Positions 47,500 to 56,580 are shown, counted from the stretch's first letter. The stretch is 64,000 nucleotides of DNA from Magnetospirillum sp. XM-1 (GCF_001511835.1 NZ_LN997848.1:3748001-3812000); one strand, 5' to 3'. Notes: generated from the sequence alone by a model not told the origin. Program-made: numbers and translations.

Positions 47500-47546
47500 C
47501 CTTCACACGGGAGGGGTCGCAAGTTCAATCCTTGCATCGCCCACCA
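47500..47546 (+). other. tRNA-Val(CAC)-like 3' fragment: attachment-site core
   Basis: The sequence from CTTCACACGGGAG to GCCCACCA reads as the 3' half of a tRNA: anticodon loop TTCACAC (anticodon CAC, valine), 3' anticodon stem GGGAG, T arm GCAAG-TTCAATC-CTTGC, acceptor strand ATCGCCC and ACCA. The 5' half is absent: upstream bases do not pair with the anticodon stem and no GGGCGAT acceptor strand precedes it. Integrases commonly carry such tRNA 3' ends in their att sites. No complete copy of this tRNA was found in the window. Confidence 0.85.
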
Positions 47547-47593
47547 TCTACCTCTTATTTTTCAATCAATTAGATCGATGCACATTATGAAAA

Positions 47594-47620
47594 CCGGACA
47601 ATTTTTGTCCGGAAATTCCT
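47594..47620 (+). promoter_or_regulatory. inverted repeat with arm-type half site, right of the att core
   Basis: CCGGACA-ATTTT-TGTCCGG (7-base arms, 5-base loop) at 47594-47612, continuing as GAAATTCC. It contains the same TTGTCC-N-GAAAT half site as found on the integrase side. With a U-poor tail it is not a typical terminator. Confidence 0.6.
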
Positions 47621-47700
47621 GTTGCATCAGCCGGGTCGTCGGCTTCCCAGCGGACGGGCTCATAACTATTGAAATGCGCTCGACAAGAGACTGAGAAAGC

Positions 47701-48006
47701 CTAATCAGAAACCTTGGTTTCCGCATTTGGCTCCGGAGAAGGCTGAGAGAACCTCACCCCGACTCCTCCATCAGCGTCATTCATCAAGAAATGAATACCC
47801 GCGGCCTCAAGGGCTCGCTGCAGATCTAGCGCCGTTCGCGGCTGGGCTGCTCTAGCCCCTGATTCGAAGCCAGCGATCGATCGCTTACTAACATGTGATC
47901 GCTCTGCCAACTCGTCTTGGGACCAACCGAGAAGAGCCCTTCCAGCGCGGCATTGTTCCGGCGAAATCCACATTTGCAGATCCACAAAAAACAGCATTGA
48001 CACCAT
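47701..48006 (-). CDS. XRE-family HTH regulator (101 aa)
   Basis: Small Cro/C1-type repressor. The HTH is evident: ISPEQCRAGRALLGWSQDELAERSHVSKRSIAGFESG, followed by ALDLQRALEAAGIHFL, a very common alphaproteobacterial prophage/island regulator type. ATG 48006 is used; similar proteins often begin at the MWISPEQ methionine (47973). It is divergent from the three-gene module beginning at 48057, with only 50 bases between, so it probably represses that module (inference). Confidence 0.9.
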   Translation of the reverse strand: MVSMLFFVDLQMWISPEQCRAGRALLGWSQDELAERSHVSKRSIAGFESGARAAQPRTALDLQRALEAAGIHFLMNDADGGVGVRFSQPSPEPNAETKVSD

Positions 48007-48056
48007 TGGCGCAAAATGGCACTATTGATGCCACAAGACATTAGCGCTGACGGAGT

Positions 48057-48668
48057 ATGACGATGTTTACATCCAATTTCCACCCCCCGATTCCACCAGA
48101 ACCCTGGCTCAGCCGTCGCCCGGACCTTTGGCTGCCGGACATTCTGCATAAAACTGCCACAGGCGGCATCCGGGCTGGGTGTGATGCCCAGTTGCTTTCC
48201 ATGTGCCTCACAGCAGGGCTGATCCGGTTCGCTCCTTTCGCCATTCCGTGCCCTGTTGGCATCGATGAGGCCGAACTACCCGCCGTGCGCCGACAGGAAG
48301 GCCCCCTTCACCGTCGCCTACGCCTCCTCGGCTTGTCGCTGGCCGCAGCTATCGATCCGCTTTCAATGATCATCGAAGAACACCGCGCACCAATTCGCGA
48401 TTCCCACACGTTCGTTGACGTCTATGCCGAAAGTCGGTTCGGCCGATTGGCAATCGAACTGGGCGCGCGGGACGGACGCGACATCCCGCCTTTGTTGCGG
48501 TGCGTCGTGGACCATGTGCTGGTCCTGCCATTTTCTGGCTGGAGCGGCGGCACTTTTCTTGGTGGACACTTTTTCCGCCCTGACTCCCGACCATTGGCTA
48601 GGCCCTCATTCGAGGCCATGACCGATGCTTTCGAACACCAGACCACCACAATTACCCAAACCCACTAA
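48057..48668 (+). CDS. hypothetical protein of the AAA-M41 module (203 aa)
   Basis: ATG 48057 with GGAG close upstream. No signal peptide or strong membrane helix. Recognisable only as a globular protein with an Arg-rich middle (VRRQEGPLHRRLRLLGLSLAAA) and a C-terminal domain with HTFVDVYAESRFGRLAIELG. No family recognised. It is followed after 16 bases by the next unknown gene and then the AAA-M41 protease, and reads away from the XRE repressor, so the three genes look like one operon. Confidence 0.7.
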   Translation: MTMFTSNFHPPIPPEPWLSRRPDLWLPDILHKTATGGIRAGCDAQLLSMCLTAGLIRFAPFAIPCPVGIDEAELPAVRRQEGPLHRRLRLLGLSLAAAIDPLSMIIEEHRAPIRDSHTFVDVYAESRFGRLAIELGARDGRDIPPLLRCVVDHVLVLPFSGWSGGTFLGGHFFRPDSRPLARPSFEAMTDAFEHQTTTITQTH

Positions 48669-48684
48669 TCAAGGAACCTACACT

Positions 48685-49290
48685 ATGTTTATCCCTGCTG
48701 ACCGCCCCGTCTCCGCCGATATTCTCCTGTCGGCGATCGACAATCTGCCTCTGCCATCACCGATCAAGTTCGGCATTTTCGGCCTCTCTCAAAACGCTGT
48801 TGGTAGGCTGCGCGCCGACAGTGGCGTGGAGGGCCTCGCACATTTAGTTACCCCGCCACGGGCCATTTTGGCTCGCTTCCTCGCGACCGATCAGGATCTT
48901 GTTCTGCCGCTCGCCTTTCCCACTGTCAGCGAATTTGTCGATCACCTTGACGCCGTTCTGCCCGCTCCGCCGGATCTTCGCACCATTGCCTTGACCCTGG
49001 GCCGCGAGGAATCGGCAGCGTCTCGCTGGTCCAGGGGGGAGAACCTTTCTGCCTATCCGGCCATCAGGACGATGATGGCCCTGGTCTCGATTGACCCAAC
49101 GAAGACAAAGCATCGCTGGGAGTTGCTGAGCCGGATGGCGAACCGAGAAGCACGACTGCGTGGCATTGAATCCCTGGATAATGCCGGTTCATGGGGCGCC
49201 AAGATCCAGCCCTGGCTGCCCAGCAATATGTCCAACGGAGGTACCGCCAGGGTCACGATTAGCGGCGGGCCGGTCAATACTCACGCCTGA
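48685..49290 (+). CDS. hypothetical protein, possible HTH (201 aa)
   Basis: ATG 48685 has AAGGAA at 48671-48676. The middle of the protein (about residues 95-140: DLRTIALTLGREESAASRWSRG, then SAYPAIRTMMALV) resembles a Cro/C1-like HTH, suggesting DNA binding. The rest is unrecognised. It sits 16 bases after one unknown gene and 52 bases before the AAA-M41 protease gene. A client-recognition or regulatory partner of that protease is possible but unsupported. Confidence 0.7.
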   Translation: MFIPADRPVSADILLSAIDNLPLPSPIKFGIFGLSQNAVGRLRADSGVEGLAHLVTPPRAILARFLATDQDLVLPLAFPTVSEFVDHLDAVLPAPPDLRTIALTLGREESAASRWSRGENLSAYPAIRTMMALVSIDPTKTKHRWELLSRMANREARLRGIESLDNAGSWGAKIQPWLPSNMSNGGTARVTISGGPVNTHA

Positions 49291-49342
49291 TCCCTGCCTG
49301 AATATTAGCGAAAATTATTTGCACACAATAGGAAAGATAAAA

Positions 49343-51370
49343 ATGAAAAAGATGCGCCCCAGTGCCAACAAGATCGAGCAAAGTCACCCTGGTCGTGACG
49401 ATGAGAGTTTTACGCTATCTGACTTCCCTCCTGAGGAAGAACCGCAACTTCCCCGCGACCCAGGCGAAGTTGCAGCCCGGCATATGCTGGATGCGGCTCT
49501 TGCCGCAGCCCCGGATGTCATCGATCTTGCCTGTCGGAATGGGGTGACTATCGTCGTCACGGTTCCAGCCCCATGGGCAAGTCGAGTCGCCAAGGCTTGG
49601 GCAGACCGATTTTATGACGGCCAACAAATGATCAACGGCGACACTGCCACTGCCGCGCATATTGGGCGCTACGATTTCCCCCCTGTCCCACACGTCGCGT
49701 TTATTCGTGATGGGGAGACTACGGCCCCGCGGCGCGATGAAGCGTCGGCGGTCATCGCAACAACCATGGTTTTTGGCGGCACTGTTGTCGGTTTCGCAGC
49801 AGTTCCTGCCGAGCATCTTCCGGCTGCGCTGCTGGAATCCGTGGATGGAAAGATCACCGTTCCACCACTCGATGGCGGCCTGCTTGGCACTATCATCACG
49901 GACCTCACCGTCACGAAGCCATCTCAAGCCGTCCCGAACGCAATCGCCGGTAAGATTGGGCCCGTGGACCTCCGGCTGGTGGCACGTCCTGATCAAAACG
50001 CCGATGGTATGATTCGCCGACTGATCACCATGATTAACGGCCGTCAGAAGTTGCCCACGCTGACATTGGACTCGATGGGAGGAATGGTGGAGGCCGTTGC
50101 GTGGGGAAAGGCGCTGGCCAAGGATCTGGCCGACTATCGTAATGGAAAGCTTGAATGGTCCGATGTCGATCGTGGCGTTCTGCTCTCAGGCGCACCCGGC
50201 ACGGGAAAAACGACATTTGCTCAGGCGCTGGCTGGCACTTGCGGGGTGCCGCTGGTGGCATCGTCCCTGGGTGAATGGCAGTCAGCGGGGCATCTAGGCG
50301 ACCTTCTAAAAGCCATGAGGAAGACTTTTACTCAAGCTCGCGCTCTGTCACCAAGTATTTTGCTTGTTGACGAGATTGATGGATTCGGCAGCCGCACTCA
50401 ATTCAAGAGCGATTATAAGGATTATTCAATTCAGGTCGTCAATGCGTTTCTGGAACTTCTTGATGGAACCTCGGCACGGGACGGCGTCGTCGTCGTTGGG
50501 GCAACCAATAATCCAGATCGGATCGATCCGGCGATCACTCGCGCAGGTCGCTTAGACCGCCACATCCGAATTGGCCTGCCGGATCAAGCCGCACTCTTAC
50601 AAATTCTTCGACATCATCTTGGTCGCGAGCTCATCAATGACGACCTTGTTCCAGCCGCCATGTTGGCACTTGGCGGATCGGGGGCCGATATTGCGAAGTG
50701 GGTCCGAGGCGCGAGGCGAAGGGGTCGCCAGGACAACCGTCCGATGCACCTCGAAGACTTGATTGCTGAAATTCGGGGCAGCGCCCAGACCGTCAGCACC
50801 GAAATTCGTCGTCGCTGCGCGGTTCATGAAGCAGGGCACGCCCTCGCAATCGCCCTTCATCGGCCAGAAGCGGTCATGCATGTCAGCATTCGTCAGACTG
50901 AGGCGACGGGAGGCGGCGTGATCAGCCATCGGCCGGAAATGGAACTGGCAACCAGCGCAGACATCGACCAGTTGCTGATAACGACCCTCGCTGGGCGAGC
51001 TGCCGAAGAGCTTGTGCTTGGGCAGGTGTCGAGCGGGTCCGGCGGTGGACCCAACAGTGACTTGGCCCGCGCGACAATGCTTGCGACTACAGCTATTACA
51101 GCCCTGGGTCTTGGAGGGCAGTCAGTTCCAATCTGGTCGGGCCTTCCGACACCGGAAAGCCTTGACCTCTTGCTGATTAGGCGTCCCGACATCTCACTCC
51201 ATGTTGAAGATCGCATCAAGCGGGCTTATGCCGCCGCTATGGACCTGCTCACGGCAAACCGGACCACCCTCGAATTGATTGTCGAGCGCCTGCTGGATAT
51301 CGAGACTATGTCGGGAGAAGAACTGGCCACCATCATGCCGCCCCCGCTACACGGACACCGTTCGGCATGA
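49343..51370 (+). CDS. FtsH-like AAA+/M41 zinc protease without membrane anchor (675 aa)
   Basis: ATG 49343 with GGAAAG 7 bases upstream. The N-terminal ~240 residues are soluble and unlike FtsH: there are no membrane helices. An AAA+ domain follows with Walker A GAPGTGKTT at 283-291, Walker B SILLVDEIDGF, sensor 1 GATNNPDRIDPA, and the SRH-like AGRLDRHI. The C-terminal M41 peptidase has HEAGH at 495-499 and the third zinc ligand in PNSDLARAT. All catalytic residues are present, so an active ATP-dependent protease is likely. Substrates are unknown. Location in an integrase-bearing island with an XRE repressor suggests a defence or lysogeny-control module (inference). Confidence 0.9.
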   Translation: MKKMRPSANKIEQSHPGRDDESFTLSDFPPEEEPQLPRDPGEVAARHMLDAALAAAPDVIDLACRNGVTIVVTVPAPWASRVAKAWADRFYDGQQMINGDTATAAHIGRYDFPPVPHVAFIRDGETTAPRRDEASAVIATTMVFGGTVVGFAAVPAEHLPAALLESVDGKITVPPLDGGLLGTIITDLTVTKPSQAVPNAIAGKIGPVDLRLVARPDQNADGMIRRLITMINGRQKLPTLTLDSMGGMVEAVAWGKALAKDLADYRNGKLEWSDVDRGVLLSGAPGTGKTTFAQALAGTCGVPLVASSLGEWQSAGHLGDLLKAMRKTFTQARALSPSILLVDEIDGFGSRTQFKSDYKDYSIQVVNAFLELLDGTSARDGVVVVGATNNPDRIDPAITRAGRLDRHIRIGLPDQAALLQILRHHLGRELINDDLVPAAMLALGGSGADIAKWVRGARRRGRQDNRPMHLEDLIAEIRGSAQTVSTEIRRRCAVHEAGHALAIALHRPEAVMHVSIRQTEATGGGVISHRPEMELATSADIDQLLITTLAGRAAEELVLGQVSSGSGGGPNSDLARATMLATTAITALGLGGQSVPIWSGLPTPESLDLLLIRRPDISLHVEDRIKRAYAAAMDLLTANRTTLELIVERLLDIETMSGEELATIMPPPLHGHRSA

Positions 51371-51916
51371 TGAGGCACTGATCCAATCGGCGGGGACGAT
51401 TGCTGGTGGCCAATCTGAACGATTGCCGCTCCCAGCACTCCCGTCCAGAGCACCGATGACGTGGAATGGAGAGAAGTCTTTGGGTGACAAAATAGTGCCC
51501 CTCAGACGCAGGTTGCGGAACAATTTTACACGCCCTGGCTCTGGTAACGCGTTACCGCTCATCGCCGACCTGCTTCAGTGAGCGCGCATCATGGTAACGC
51601 GTTACATCCGTCACTGCGGGCCAAAGCATTTGAGGTGGAGCTGATTTAAGCGCAGCCCGAGGGCTGTGCGTCACATGCTTCCGGTGGTGTTCGGTGTCAC
51701 CAAGATGACGACCGCTCTGCGAGATCGCCTTAGACGTATGTCGCCCATGTTTCACTATCATGCGATCGGAAGCCTACATTGGGGGCCGATCACGCTCCGA
51801 CACCGGCCATTTACAGCTGACACCACTATGGGGAGCAACATAAGAAAACCAGAACAGCGCACGCGGCGGACCTCGGTTTGACCTCCCAAAAGTCTCACCA
51901 ACATTCTAATATTAAC
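51371..51916. other. non-coding stretch with orphan operators
   Basis: 546 bases between the AAA-M41 gene and the malate synthase remnant. No credible gene on either strand. The notable content is the pair of palindromes at 51543-51606, annotated separately. Confidence 0.6.
51543..51606. promoter_or_regulatory. two LacI-type palindromic operators 50 bp apart
   Basis: GGTAACGCGTTACC at 51543-51556 is a perfect 14-base palindrome with a central CG. GGTAACGCGTTACA at 51593-51606 differs only in the last base. The form TGTAACGCGTTACA is typical of LacI-family operators, and 50 bases centre to centre would suit looping or cooperative binding. No LacI-family gene or sugar operon lies in the window, so they look like remnants of a lost promoter. 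Confidence 0.6.
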
Positions 51917-53454
51917 TCACTTCGCCTGGCGCCGTCGTGCGTGCAGTACCGGCTCGGTATAGCCGTTAGGCTGGGAGCGGCCCTTGAACACCAGATCGCA
52001 GGCGGCCAGGAAGGCGACGGAGGTGTCGAAATTGGTTGCCATGGGGCGATAGGCGGGATCACCGGCATTCTGGCTATCAACCACAGCGGCCATGCGCCTC
52101 ATGGTCGCCATCACCTGGGCCTCGGTGCAGATGCCGTGATGCAGCCAATTGGCCAGATGCTGGCTAGAAATACGGAGTGTCGCGCGGTCTTCCATCAGGC
52201 CGACATTGTTGATGTCGGGAACCTTGGAGCAGCCGACTCCTTGATCGATCCAGCGCACAACATAGCCAAGAATGCCCTGGGCGTTGTTGTCCAACTCGGC
52301 CTGGATTTCCGTCTCGGAAAGATTGCGACCGTCCAGCAGCGGCACGGTGAGGATGTGATCGAGACTGGCGCGGTTACGCCCGCTCAGTTCCTGCTGACGA
52401 TCGGCGACATCCACCTCGTGATAATGCATAGCGTGCAGGGTGGCGGCGGTGGGCGACGGCACCCAGGCGCAGTTGGCTCCGGCCCTGGGATGGGCGATCT
52501 TGGCCTCGACCATCTGGCGCATCTCGTCGGGCTTGGGCCACATGCCCTTGCCGATCTGTGCGCGGCCCTTCAATCCACACTCTAGGCCGATATCCACGTT
52601 CCAGTCCTCGTAGGCGGCGATCCACGGCTGCTTCTTGATCTCCTCCTTAGGTAGGAAGGGGCCGGCCTCCATGCTGGTGTGAATCTCATCGCCGGTGCGG
52701 TCAAGGAAACCAGTGTTGATGAAGACGATGCGATCCTTCACCGAGCGAATGCATTCCTTGAGATTGACGGTTGTGCGGCGCTCCTCGTCCATGACGCCAA
52801 CTTTCATGGTATTGCGCGCCAGACCGAGCACATCCTCGACGCGGGCGAACAGTTCGTCGGTCAGCTTGGCCTCCTCGGGACCGTGCATCTTGGGCTTGAC
52901 GATGTAGATGCTGGCGGTACGGCTGTTGCGAATGCGACCCAGGGCCTTGAAATCGTGAATAGCCGCCAAGGTGGTGACCATAGCATCCAAGAAGCCTTCA
53001 GGGCATTCGCGACCATCCTTATCCAAGACCGCGTCGGTGGTCATCAGATGGCCGACATTGCGCACCAGCAGAAGCGATCGGCCGTGGAGGACCAATTGGG
53101 AACCATCGGGCGCAGTGAAGCGACGGTCAGGAGCCATGGCCCGAGCCAGGGTCTTGCCGCCCTTGACGAACCGCTCCGACAGGTCGCCCTTCATCAGGCC
53201 CAACCAATTGCGGTAGGCCACTACCTTGTCGGCGGCATCGACGGCGGCAATGGAATCCTCCAAATCCTGGATGGTGGTCAACGCTGCCTCCAGCACCACA
53301 TCCTTAACCCCGGATGCAACGCTGGAGCCAATTTGATGGCTGCGGTCGATCTGGATTTCCAGATGCAGGCCGTTATGGCGCAGCAGCACCGACGAGGGCT
53401 GCTCGCCGCCGATAAAGCCGACGAACTGGCGCGGATCCGCCAGCGATGTATCGC
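51917..53454 (-). pseudogene. glcB: malate synthase G, 5'-truncated (last ~512 codons)
   Basis: Malate synthase G condenses glyoxylate and acetyl-CoA to malate (glyoxylate shunt). The fragment aligns with the family from [13 protein letters not shown] to the C-terminal [13 protein letters not shown]. Recognisable pieces: [46 protein letters not shown] (catalytic Arg), IMDEERR-like [50 protein letters not shown] and [13 protein letters not shown] (catalytic Asp). About 210 N-terminal residues are missing: at 53455 the sequence switches to a fragment of the TolC-like gene on the opposite strand. Probably non-functional; a complete copy elsewhere in the genome would be expected. Confidence 0.9.
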
Positions 53455-54064
53455 CGCCAAGCGCATCGCGCTGCGCATGGCGGTGCTGGCCCAGGTCCAT
53501 GTGATCTCGCATCAGTTCGCCAGCGCGGCCAAGCAGTTCGAGCGGGCCGATAAACTGTGGGGGATCGAGAGCCGTCTGGCCGAAGCCTCTGGCAATCAGC
53601 AGCGCGGCGGCACCCAGAACGAGATCGAGCGCATCAGCACCGAGACCTCGGCCATCGCCGCCGAACTGCGTCGCTTCCAGACCTATGCTCAGATGCAATC
53701 GGCCTATGGCAAGCTGCAATCCACCCTCGGCGCCGATCCGGTGCCCGAAAGGGTGGCATCGCAGTCGCTGGACGGTCTGTCGGGCGCCATCGTGCTGGCC
53801 ATGCCGCCGGTGGTGAAAGCCGATGCCGTGCCGGTAGCGGCGCCTGCCGTGATCGAGACGGTGACGCCCGATACCCCCGCGCCCAAGCCCGAGCATCAGG
53901 ACGCCATGGCCTGGCTGGGGACGTTCATCTCCAACGGCCTCGCCAAGCCGGCCGAGGCCGCGCCGGTTGCCGCTCCCGAGCCAGAACGCAAGGACTCGCT
54001 GGGTGACGGTCTGGCGTGGCTGGGTGGCAAGATCAGCCGCCTTGCCGATCGGGTCAGCGAATAA
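53455..54064 (+). pseudogene. TolC-like lipoprotein, C-terminal third only
   Basis: About 202 residues nearly identical to residues ~378-579 of the channel protein at 26004-27743, from [16 protein letters not shown] to the stop. The signal peptide, lipobox and first coiled-coil repeat are missing. The open frame continues upstream only by reading antisense through malate synthase, which is not meaningful. No function expected. Confidence 0.9.
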
Positions 54065-55276
54065 GCGCGAATAGCTCGATTAGACGGTGAAGCATGGGGC
54101 CCATCAAGCGCAAACGTCGGAAGATGGATCTGGGGCTCATAGCCCTGGAGCCGCGCTGGATGTTCGACGGGGCAGCAGTGGCGGACGCTGCCCATGCCGC
54201 CCCCGAGCCTGCGGCGAAGGCGCTGATTCCAGACGCTCCTGCCCCGGTGGAGGTCAAGACTGCCGATCCGGCCCAGAACAGTGGCAAAAAGGAGGTGGTG
54301 TTCGTCGATACCTCGGTGGCCGATTACAAGGCCCTGGAAGCGGCGGTGAAGCCGGGCATCGAGATCGAGGAGATCGACAGCGGCCAGAGCGGGTTGGCGC
54401 AGATGGCCAAATGGGCGGAGACCCATTCCGGCTTTGACAGCATTTCCATCATGTCGCACGGCAACGACGGTATGGTGAAGGTCGGTGCCGATGTCCTGAC
54501 CGAGTCGATGCTGTCCGACGCGACCACCCAGGCCGAACTGGCTCAGATCGGCCATGCGCTGCAGGCTGGGGGCGATTTGCTTCTGTATGGTTGCGACATC
54601 GCTGGGGACAGTGACGGCAAGGCCTTCGTCAACGATCTGGCCACCGCCACCGGCGCTGACGTCGCCGCCTCGGCAGACGTGACCGGCATTCATGGCAATT
54701 GGACACTGGAATACCAGTCCGGTTCTATCGACCGGGGGACGCCGCTCGATGCCAGAGCCCTGGGTGGCTATGACCACGATCTGACGGCTGGCTACTTTGC
54801 CATGGGCACCGGTGTGACGCTTGTCTACGCGCCGAATGGCACGCTGTATGCCAACATCAACGGTTCTTATTCATTCTATTTCGACAGCAGCGCGACCAAT
54901 CAGAATTACCGAGTCGAGTTCAACGGATATTATACATACAGCGTCGGCCCAAGCTCCGGACAAACCGTCTTTTTGGTCGGTTTTCAGGATTTCGTCTCCT
55001 CGCCGCCCCCAGCTTATGACGGCTTTGCTCCAAGTCCATCCTATCCGTACAAGACCACGATAACCGGTGGTGGTGCGACGATGAAGATTGGAAACAATCC
55101 TCAGACTGCCACCACGGATTTCGTGCCGATCTATGCCGGAACTTTCTACATAAGTTCGGTCGTCGGTCTTGATTGGACTTGGAACTCGATTACCGGCAGC
55201 GGGTCGGCGACCGGATCGCGCGCCATCAATCCCAACACCGTGCCGAGCTTCGTCGGCGGTACGTCGCAATCGGTGA
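53455..55276 (+). repeat. 1.8-kb direct repeat B, right copy
   Basis: Copy of 27134-28952 in the same orientation. The left boundary joins the malate synthase fragment within a few bases of the shared CGCCAAG; the right boundary joins a relaxase remnant at the shared CGGTGA. Offset to the left copy is 26,321 bases at the start and 26,324 at the end because of one extra codon. Confidence 0.92.
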
Positions 55277-55287
55277 GCCGACGCTGA
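54094..55287 (+). pseudogene. truncated giant LEPR/DUF4347 protein, copy 4 (397 aa)
   Basis: Aligns with the first ~394 residues of copy 3: MGPIKRKRRK, ALEPRWMFDGAA, the complete DUF4347 domain with its His (MSHG) and Cys (LLYGC), and the unique beta segment. It then hits the recombination junction at 55276 and stops after a few foreign residues. The start region, including the weak upstream sequence, is as in copy 3. All repeat domains, the stalk and the C-terminal module are lost, so it cannot be a surface fibre. The intact frame could still yield a free DUF4347 protein. Confidence 0.85.
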
Positions 55288-56558
55288 CTCAAGCCCTAGA
55301 TGTTGCACGAATCAAATGGCCTTCAGGGATCGAGACGTTCGGCGAACCATCGTTCATTCGGCGGGCGGCCCAGATTGCCCTCTCCGCTGGGATTTGTGTG
55401 AATAATTCCCCGATGTCGGACGACCCCGTGCTCGGCGCGCGCCTGTCCGAAAGTGAGCGCCGGTTCGCCATCAACATGGTCGATCTAACGGAGATTCTGC
55501 CTAGGTATGGGTTCGTCTCCGACAATGATGCGGCCCCGGAGTCTGGGGTTCCATTCTCAATGCGCACAGCCGATGGCAGCCTCACCACCATATTCGTTCA
55601 AAGGAACCCGGTCGGAATATGGCATTGGGTTCAATGGTCCTTTGACGCCCCATTCGGCCTCAGGAACGCGTCGGGAAATGCCTCGCACTTCCTCATCCAT
55701 TTTGGGTTCGCGCATAACCTGTCCGACGCAATGAAGCAACTGGACGAGGAAATCATGCTCCTCCAGGCCGATGCCATCCGCCAGTCCATGGCCATGCGAC
55801 GCGATGAGGTCAGGCACGACCACACCTCGGCTCGGCAGCAATGGACTTCGGCGGATCCTTCTTGGCTGCACGGCTACCTCAAGGAAATGGGTATCACCGA
55901 AGCGACCAAGACCTGGGCCGGTGATGTCTGCCGCTGTGACGATCTCGGCTATGCTGTTTTCCAACGCCGAGATGAACGTGGCCATCCGACGGGGTATGAA
56001 CGCTATCACCATATCCGTCAGGATCGGTTGTCTGTCGGCGGAAGCCAGAATGGCATCATCGCCATGGGCGACACCCAGTCTCCGGAAAGGATCGTAATTT
56101 TTGACAATGCGGTATCCGCGCTGCAAAGCGCGCAGGCGGAGCGACTACCTGCCGCTACTCTATATGTCTCAACCGGTGGAGACGGCGAGAGCAAAGCCCT
56201 TCGCCATATGCTCGCCTGCCACCCCTCTGCACTCATTCAGGTCGTCGACAGCCCGTGGCTGTCAACCCGCCTGGAAGATGCCGGCCATTCCATAGAGCGC
56301 ATTCCCGACACGACCACGGAACCACATGAGCCAGGACCAATGGCTGCAACCGTCGAGGCCACTTTCGCTCATGCAATGGCCTCAGATGAGGCTGAGATCA
56401 CAACCGAAAGAATCGAATTCATTGGGGTTTTGGATGACGCGCTTCTTCATCCCAAGCCGAATAGTGAGGACAACCAGATCAATGATCCATGCCAGGAGGC
56501 CCCCCGGCCAGACCTAAATGAGACTCTGTTGGATCCTGAAGACTACCCAGCACCATAG
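55277..56558 (+). pseudogene. 5'-truncated relaxase-type protein (LPD7 + DUF3991/TOPRIM-like)
   Basis: Starts abruptly at the junction with the DUF4347 fragment. First comes an LPD7-like segment (TLTQALDVARIKWPSGIETFG, AAQIALSAGICVNN), found in large conjugative relaxases and polyvalent proteins. Then a DUF3991/TOPRIM-like region: SWLHGYLKEMGI, GYAVFQRRDERGHPTGYERYH, SVGGSQNGIIAMGD, RIVIFDNAVSALQSAQ, ATLYVSTGGDG. The N-terminal nuclease part is missing. Translation could restart at ATG 55414. The last 380 bases are direct repeat A. This indicates that a mobilisable plasmid or ICE contributed DNA to the island. Confidence 0.75.
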
Positions 56559-56580
56559 CCGCCCTCCCAAGCCCGAAGAC
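56201..56580 (+). repeat. 380-bp direct repeat A, right copy
   Basis: Partner of 40154-40533, here still joined to the upstream part of the relaxase-type gene. Gap-free alignment with offset 16,047. Beyond 56580 weak similarity seems to persist for about 30 bases before it is lost. Confidence 0.93.

Noticed and set aside
47460..47546. A complete functional tRNA gene.
   Set aside because: Only the 3' half from the anticodon loop is present; acceptor 5' strand, D arm and 5' anticodon stem do not match.
53455..53896. Extension of the malate synthase frame upstream on the minus strand.
   Set aside because: Beyond 53454 the frame is antisense to the TolC fragment; malate synthase similarity ends at the junction.
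52679..54064. A 461-codon plus-strand frame ending in TolC-like sequence.
   Set aside because: Its first half is antisense to the malate synthase fragment; only the part from 53455 is homologous to TolC, and it is annotated as a pseudogene fragment.
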